From: Limnothrix sp. FACHB-406
Lineage (GTDB): Bacteria > Cyanobacteriota > Cyanobacteriia > CACIAM-69d
Direction: 5' to 3'
DNA: 64,000 nt
NCBI RefSeq assembly: GCF_014698235.1
Contig: NZ_JACJSP010000018.1
Span: 1-64,000 of the forward strand
A program made the position numbers and the translations under genes. The notes under the pieces were generated by a model, which saw only the letters and a program-made list of their open reading frames with translations, made no database searches and was not told where the DNA came from. Shown in pieces: positions 25,201 to 31,200 of the stretch; within the stretch, counting starts at the first letter, position 1; the number at the start of each line of letters is the position of its first letter.

Positions 25201-28200
25201 TGCCCAGGCCCGACTTGGCCGTTGAGCCAGGGGGGGAGCTGACCGTTAACCCGGCCTCCGCCAGCAGTTGCACCCAGTTTTGGGGAGGCAGCAGGGGGGA
25301 ATGTTCCAGGCGCACCGCCGGATCCTCGAAGGCCCACCACCCATCCAGCAGGGCGACGGTGATGGTTTGGCAGTCCGATTTGCGGGTTAGCTCATTCAGC
25401 AGCAACAGGCCACCGGGTTTGAGCAGTTGGGCAAGGTGACTGAGCGATTGCTGAATTTGGCGCGTGGCGTGAACCACATTGGTCGCCACGATCGCGTCGT
25501 AGACCCCCAATTCAAAGCCTTGGGCTTCGGCGGATCGATCGAGATCAAACAGCCGAAACTGCATGAAAGGATAGGTCTGGCCAAAGGCCGCCTTACCCGC
25601 CTGCAAAAAGCTTTGGGACACGTCGGTGAAGTCATACACCAGCCGATCGGCCAGGGCCGCCACGGCCGGTAGCGTAAATTGCGTGGTGGAACCGGTTCCC
25701 GCACCCACTTCCAAAACCCGCAGGGGCCGCCCCGGTTGGGCCGCCATCCCGCCGCCCAAGGCCGCCGCCAACACCTGGTTAAAGTGATCCACCCAGGGAT
25801 TGTCGCGATACATCCCCGTCACCAAATCCAGGGATGAGCCAGGGAACAAGATTTCCGTGGCCAATTTCTGCCCTTGCAGAACGGCCCCGTAGTCCGCCAC
25901 GGTCAAACAGGCCTCCAGGACTCGAGTGAAACCCACCATGTCTGGGTAGCGCTGCACAAAATCCCGGTGGCGCTCCGCCAGGGTCGTGGGGCCGAGGGCG
26001 GCCCGGATCGCCGGCAGGGCTGGGCCCGATCGAACCGCTTCCCCATCTCCCCGCAGTTCCAACACTTGCTGGGCCGCCAGCAGGTTGCAGTGGGCCTTCA
26101 AAAGGCGCTCGTATTTGGGCGATCGATAGAGCCGTTGTCGCAACTGCTCCAGAGTTCGCCACTCTCCCGGGGCCGGAAACAGATCAAACTCCACCCAAAC
26201 GCGAATCAGATACCAGCGGCTGAGGTCGTCGAGTTCCTCCAGGGCTTGGATATAGCGAGGCACATCCAGGGTCGATCGGGTCACGTAGTCTTGGGCTGCC
26301 AACCGGGCTGCTTGGCCCGGATCGGCCACCGTCGGCCCCGAGTCAGCCCCGTGATTCGCCAAAGGGGCTGACGGTCGGAATCCCAGCAGATCCAGCACCT
26401 TGGCAGAAGCCCGCAGGGGAAGGGACTGGCGCAGGCCCCGTTGCCAAACCATGGCGAACGATCGCAGGCCCAGGGCACGCCCCATGGCCTGCACCCCCCA
26501 TTGGGCGAGGCGGGTGCGGCCGGCTTCCGTGGACAGTTGGCCCACATCTCCCCAAAATCCCCAATTGATCACCGAGGCAGACAGGCCTTGCACATCCTGG
26601 AGATAGGTTGCAAAGGCATCTTCAAAGGCACAGGCGGCCACATAGTTGGCGCTGCCCGGCGTGGGCGCAAAGGAAGCCAGGGAGGAGAAGAATAAAACGA
26701 AGTCTAGGGGATCTTCGCGCAGGGCCTCGACCAGGGCCACGCTGCCGGCCACCTTGGGGGCGAGCACGGTGCGATAGGCCTTGGCCGGCATGGCGGTCAG
26801 GGGATGATTATCCAAAACCATGGCGGAATGGATCGCCCCGGCGATGGGGCCAAACTGTTGTCGGGCCTGGGTCAGGGCCGCCCGCAACGCCGCCCGATCG
26901 CTCACATCCGCCTGTAGATACAGGGCATCGCCGCCCCGTTGACGAATTTGGGCGATCGCCTGGGTTTGGCACTCTCCTTGGGGCGATCGCCCGAGCAACA
27001 CCAACCGGGCCCGCACCTGATCCGCCAGCCATTGGGCCACCTCCAGCCCGACCCCAGATGCACCGCCCACAATTAGGTAAACACCCCGATCCCGCAGGGT
27101 CGAGATCGCGGAACCTTGGGATCGATCGGGATTCGCAGTGGCCGGGGTCGGTTCCGCCTCAGCCATGCCCCGCACCCAACGCTCACCCGATCGCCAGGCC
27201 ACCTCCAGCGCCCCATCGCTCCCCAGTTCCCCAACAATTTGGGCCGCCGCTGGGGCGGGATCCGTTGCCTCTAAATCAACGCAAACCACGGGCAAGCTGG
27301 GGCATTCAGCGCGGCAGGCCCGGCCCAAGCCGATCGCCGGTGCGGCCCAAGGCTGCATGAGGCGATCGCCCGGAACCACCGATTGGGCCCTTTGGGTCAC
27401 AATGCGCAACAGGGGCAGCGGATCGTGACGGTGGGCCAAGACCTGAATGCCTTGTAGGAACGCCCAGGAATCATCCACCGCGTCCTGCCAGTCGCAGGCA
27501 TCCATCATTCCCAAAAAGTCAATGCTGGCGATCGGGGTCGTCTGGGCCAGCCAATTGCGCCACAGGGTTTCTCCCGCTAAGGGATTGAGGGTCAGCACCT
27601 GGCTGGTTTCCCCCAAGCTGCGATAGTGCTGGGCTAGGGCTTCGGCCCAAGGGGAGGGCGATCGCTGAACAATCAAATGCAGCCCGGGCCGTTGGGATGG
27701 GGCCACGGGCAGAGGAGCCGCAAACCAACGCGGCACCAACAGGCGAAAGTCTTCTTGATCAGTGGGCTGTTCAATGAACTGATCGATCGGCTGAGGGGCA
27801 GCGGACGATCCAGCAGACGATCCAGAGGGAGCAAACATCAACTCTTCATCCGCCTCCACGGGCCAGTAGCGCACTCGTTCAAAGGGATAGGTGGGCAGGG
27901 TCAACAGACGGCGGGGCTGCGATCGGGGCAAGGCTTCCCAGTCGGGATCGCCCCCTTGAACCCACCACCGGGCAATTTTGGCGTAGCGCCGCGCGGCCCA
28001 AAGGTCGGGCAAGGTGGGAGCCTCGGCCTCGGCGGCCTCCTGGCTTTGGGGCGTAACGCGGCCCACCCACCCCTGAGGCAGGGCCGCTTCGGTCAAAAAG
28101 GCCTGCCACTGTTCACAGCAGTCCGCCGCCGAGGCCGCCACCAGGGCCAAACGATGGGGCATGGCGGCCCGGCCCACCTGCAACGTCCAGGCAAAATCGC

Positions 28201-31200
28201 GCCAAGCATCACCATCGGGGGATAAATCCCGCAGATGTTGCAGCAATTGCTCCACTTGGGCCCGCAAGGCGGCGGCGGATTTGGCTGAAACAACGATGAT
28301 TTCTTCGGGGATTTCGGTGGTTGCTGCGGTTGCGACCGTTCCGGCATCGGTTGCCCCGTCAACGGCCCCGTTAATGGCCCCGCCAACGGCGCGATCGCCT
28401 GCGGGGAGGGGCGTTGCGGAACCGGAAACCGGCGACAACTCCCGCCGGACAGACTCCGGCCCCTCTTGCACAATCAGATGCACATTGGCTCCCCCGGCTC
28501 CAAAGCTGCTGAGGGCCGCCCGCCTTGGGCGGTGAGTTTCGGTTGGCCAAGGGGTGCGATCGGTTTGCAGATAAAACGGAGTTTCCGCAAACGGAATCAG
28601 TGGGTTTGGCGTTTCGCTGTGGCGAGAAGGCACCAGTTCGCGATGCTGGAACTGCAAAAGAATTTTGGTTAAACCGGCAATGCCCGCCGCCGATTCCAGA
28701 TGGCCAATGTTGGACTTGACGGAGCCGATCGCACAAATTTGGTTGGCGGCGGTGTGTTTGCGCCAAGCCTCCGTCAGACCCCGAATCTCGATCGGATCCC
28801 CGAGGGCGGTTCCTGTGCCATGGGCTTCCACGTATTGAATCGTGGCGGGATCAACCTCCGCCTGTTCCAAGGCATCCAAAATCAAATCCGCTTGGGCCAG
28901 GGGATTGGGTACGGTATAGCCCTGGGTGCGGCCGGCGGAGTTCATGGCCGATCCTAAAATTACGCCCCGGATTCGATCGCCCGCCGCCAGGGCATCGGCC
29001 AAGGGACGAATCAGGATCGCCCCCACGCCTTCACCATCCACAAACCCGTTGGCCCCTGCCCCAAAGGCCCGGCATTGGTCACCGGGCGCGAGCATCCGCA
29101 ACTGGCTGAGGTTCACCAGGTGCAGGGGATGCAAAATCAGGTTCACCCCGCCTGCGATCGCAGCTCGACATTCACCCCGCCGAATGCTTTCACAGGCCAA
29201 GTGAATCGCCGCCAACGAGGAGGAGCAGGCCGTATCCACACTCACGCTGGGCCCTTGGAAGTCAAACAGCCAGGAGGTGCGATTGGCCACGGACCAAAAG
29301 GCCGCATGGGCCCCGGCCCGTTGCCCCCGTTGCCACTGCTCGATCGCGTAGAGCTGGTAGTTGCTGTAGGTAATTCCCGCAAAGACCCCCACATCATTGC
29401 GATTCCCCGGCAACCGCCGCCCCGCCCGATCGCCCTCGGCCTTGGCCCGGCGAACGGCCGCCTTCAGGCGCTGGGGCGGATAGCCCGCATCTTCCAAACA
29501 GGCCCAAACGGTTTCTAAAAACACCCGTTCCTGGGGATCCATGTCCCGTGCTTCCCGGGGGGAGATGCCAAAGAAGGCCGCGTCAAATTTATCCGCGTCC
29601 TGAATGAACCCACCCCAGCGGCTGTAGCTCTGGCGATCGCCCCCTTGAGGGTCAAAAATCTGCTGCCAATCGAAGCGATCGGCGGGCACTTCTTGAATGG
29701 CGCTGCGACCTGCGGCCAGGGTTTGCCAGAAGGCTTCCAAGGTTTCGCCCTGGGGATAGCGACCCGCCAGCCCCACGATCGCCAAGGGTTGGTCACCGTT
29801 GGTGGGCAGTGAGTCCATGGCCGCCATGGCCGCTGCTTCGGGGGCCACCGGGGGGCGATCGGGTTCCTCGGTGGTGACGGGGGCCACATTGGGAACATCG
29901 GGAGCCACCGGGTCGATCGCGGGCGTTTTGGACACCGGGGAGCTAGTCACCGGGGAGTCGATCGCGATCGAAGGGGTTGACACCGAATGGCTAGACGGTG
30001 AGGGAGGGAGCGTTGGACTGGTTAACGCGGGACTGGGGGCCGGGGGCAAGGAACTAGCATGGTTTTGATCGAAATAAGCCCCTAAGCGGCTCAGGGTGGG
30101 GTATTCATAGAGCAAGGTTTTGGACAGAGACCCGTAGTGACGCTCCAGGGCTTCGGTTAACTGCAACACCGTCAGCGAATCCACCCCCATCGCCTCAAAG
30201 GTGGCCTCGGTGGCCAGTTCGGCGGGATCCATTTTCAAAACTTGGGCAAAAATTCCCTTCAGGGTTGCCCGATGACTGGCGGCCGATTGGGGCGATCGCC
30301 CAGATTCTGGGCCCGCAGGGGCCTTTGTGTTGGGATCGTTATTCGCGTTATTTGCACCATTGGTGCTTTCGGTACTGGCCTGGGTGCGCGGGTTCGCACC
30401 GGGATCAGTGGCCAACCGGGGGGCGATCGGGAGCAGGGCCGTTTCGGGAATCCAACCGTCACTTTCCGCCACAATCACGTGATAGGGCGCACTGACCGGG
30501 CCGATCGCGCTGGCCGCTGGGGATCCGAGGGCGATCGCCCGAACCCCTTGAAACCCTGTGCTGACCAAATGGGCTTCCCAACCTTGGGGATCCAACAGGG
30601 GGCCCCCGGGCAGGCGTTGTTGGTCAGGGTCGTGGGCCCACCAGCCCTTGGTGACCCCAAAGGTCATGGTCGAGAAAAGCTGGCTGGAGGTGGCTTCCGC
30701 CAAAATCAGCAGGCCATGGTTGCCCAGCAGCAACTTCGCCCGGCTCAGGGTGGCATCCATATTCGCCGTGGCATGGAGCACATTGGCCGCCAAGACCACA
30801 TCGAAGCTCCCCGGAGTGAATCCCTGGGCGATCGGGTCTTGTTCAATGTTCAAGGTTTGGAACTGGCAGCCGCGATAGTGACCCAGGCGATCGGTGGCTC
30901 GGCGCACCAAGGCAGGGGAAATATCGGTGAAAACGTAGCTGAGTTGCGGGTGATCTTGCAGGGCTGCCAAAACGACGGCGGCCGTGGCTCCCGTGCCTGC
31001 TCCAATTTCCAGAATCCGCAGGGGGCGATCGGGGCCCCGTTCCGCTTGCCAGGCCGCCAACACCGCCACCACCGTGGCATTCATGCGCTGGGCCAAAGAC
31101 CCACTGGCATAGACCGGAGCCACCAGCTCACTGGAACCCTGGGGAAACAAAATTTCATGGCCCGCCACTTCCCCCCGCCACAGCCGGGGATATTGCGCCA

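Noticed and set aside
8500-31000. Possible cis acyltransferase domains after the KS domains (RLA, YPFxxxRYW segments)
   Set aside because: These are the flanking and post-KS linker segments; no GHSxGE nucleophile or AFHS motif occurs in PKS1, PKS2 or PKS3.
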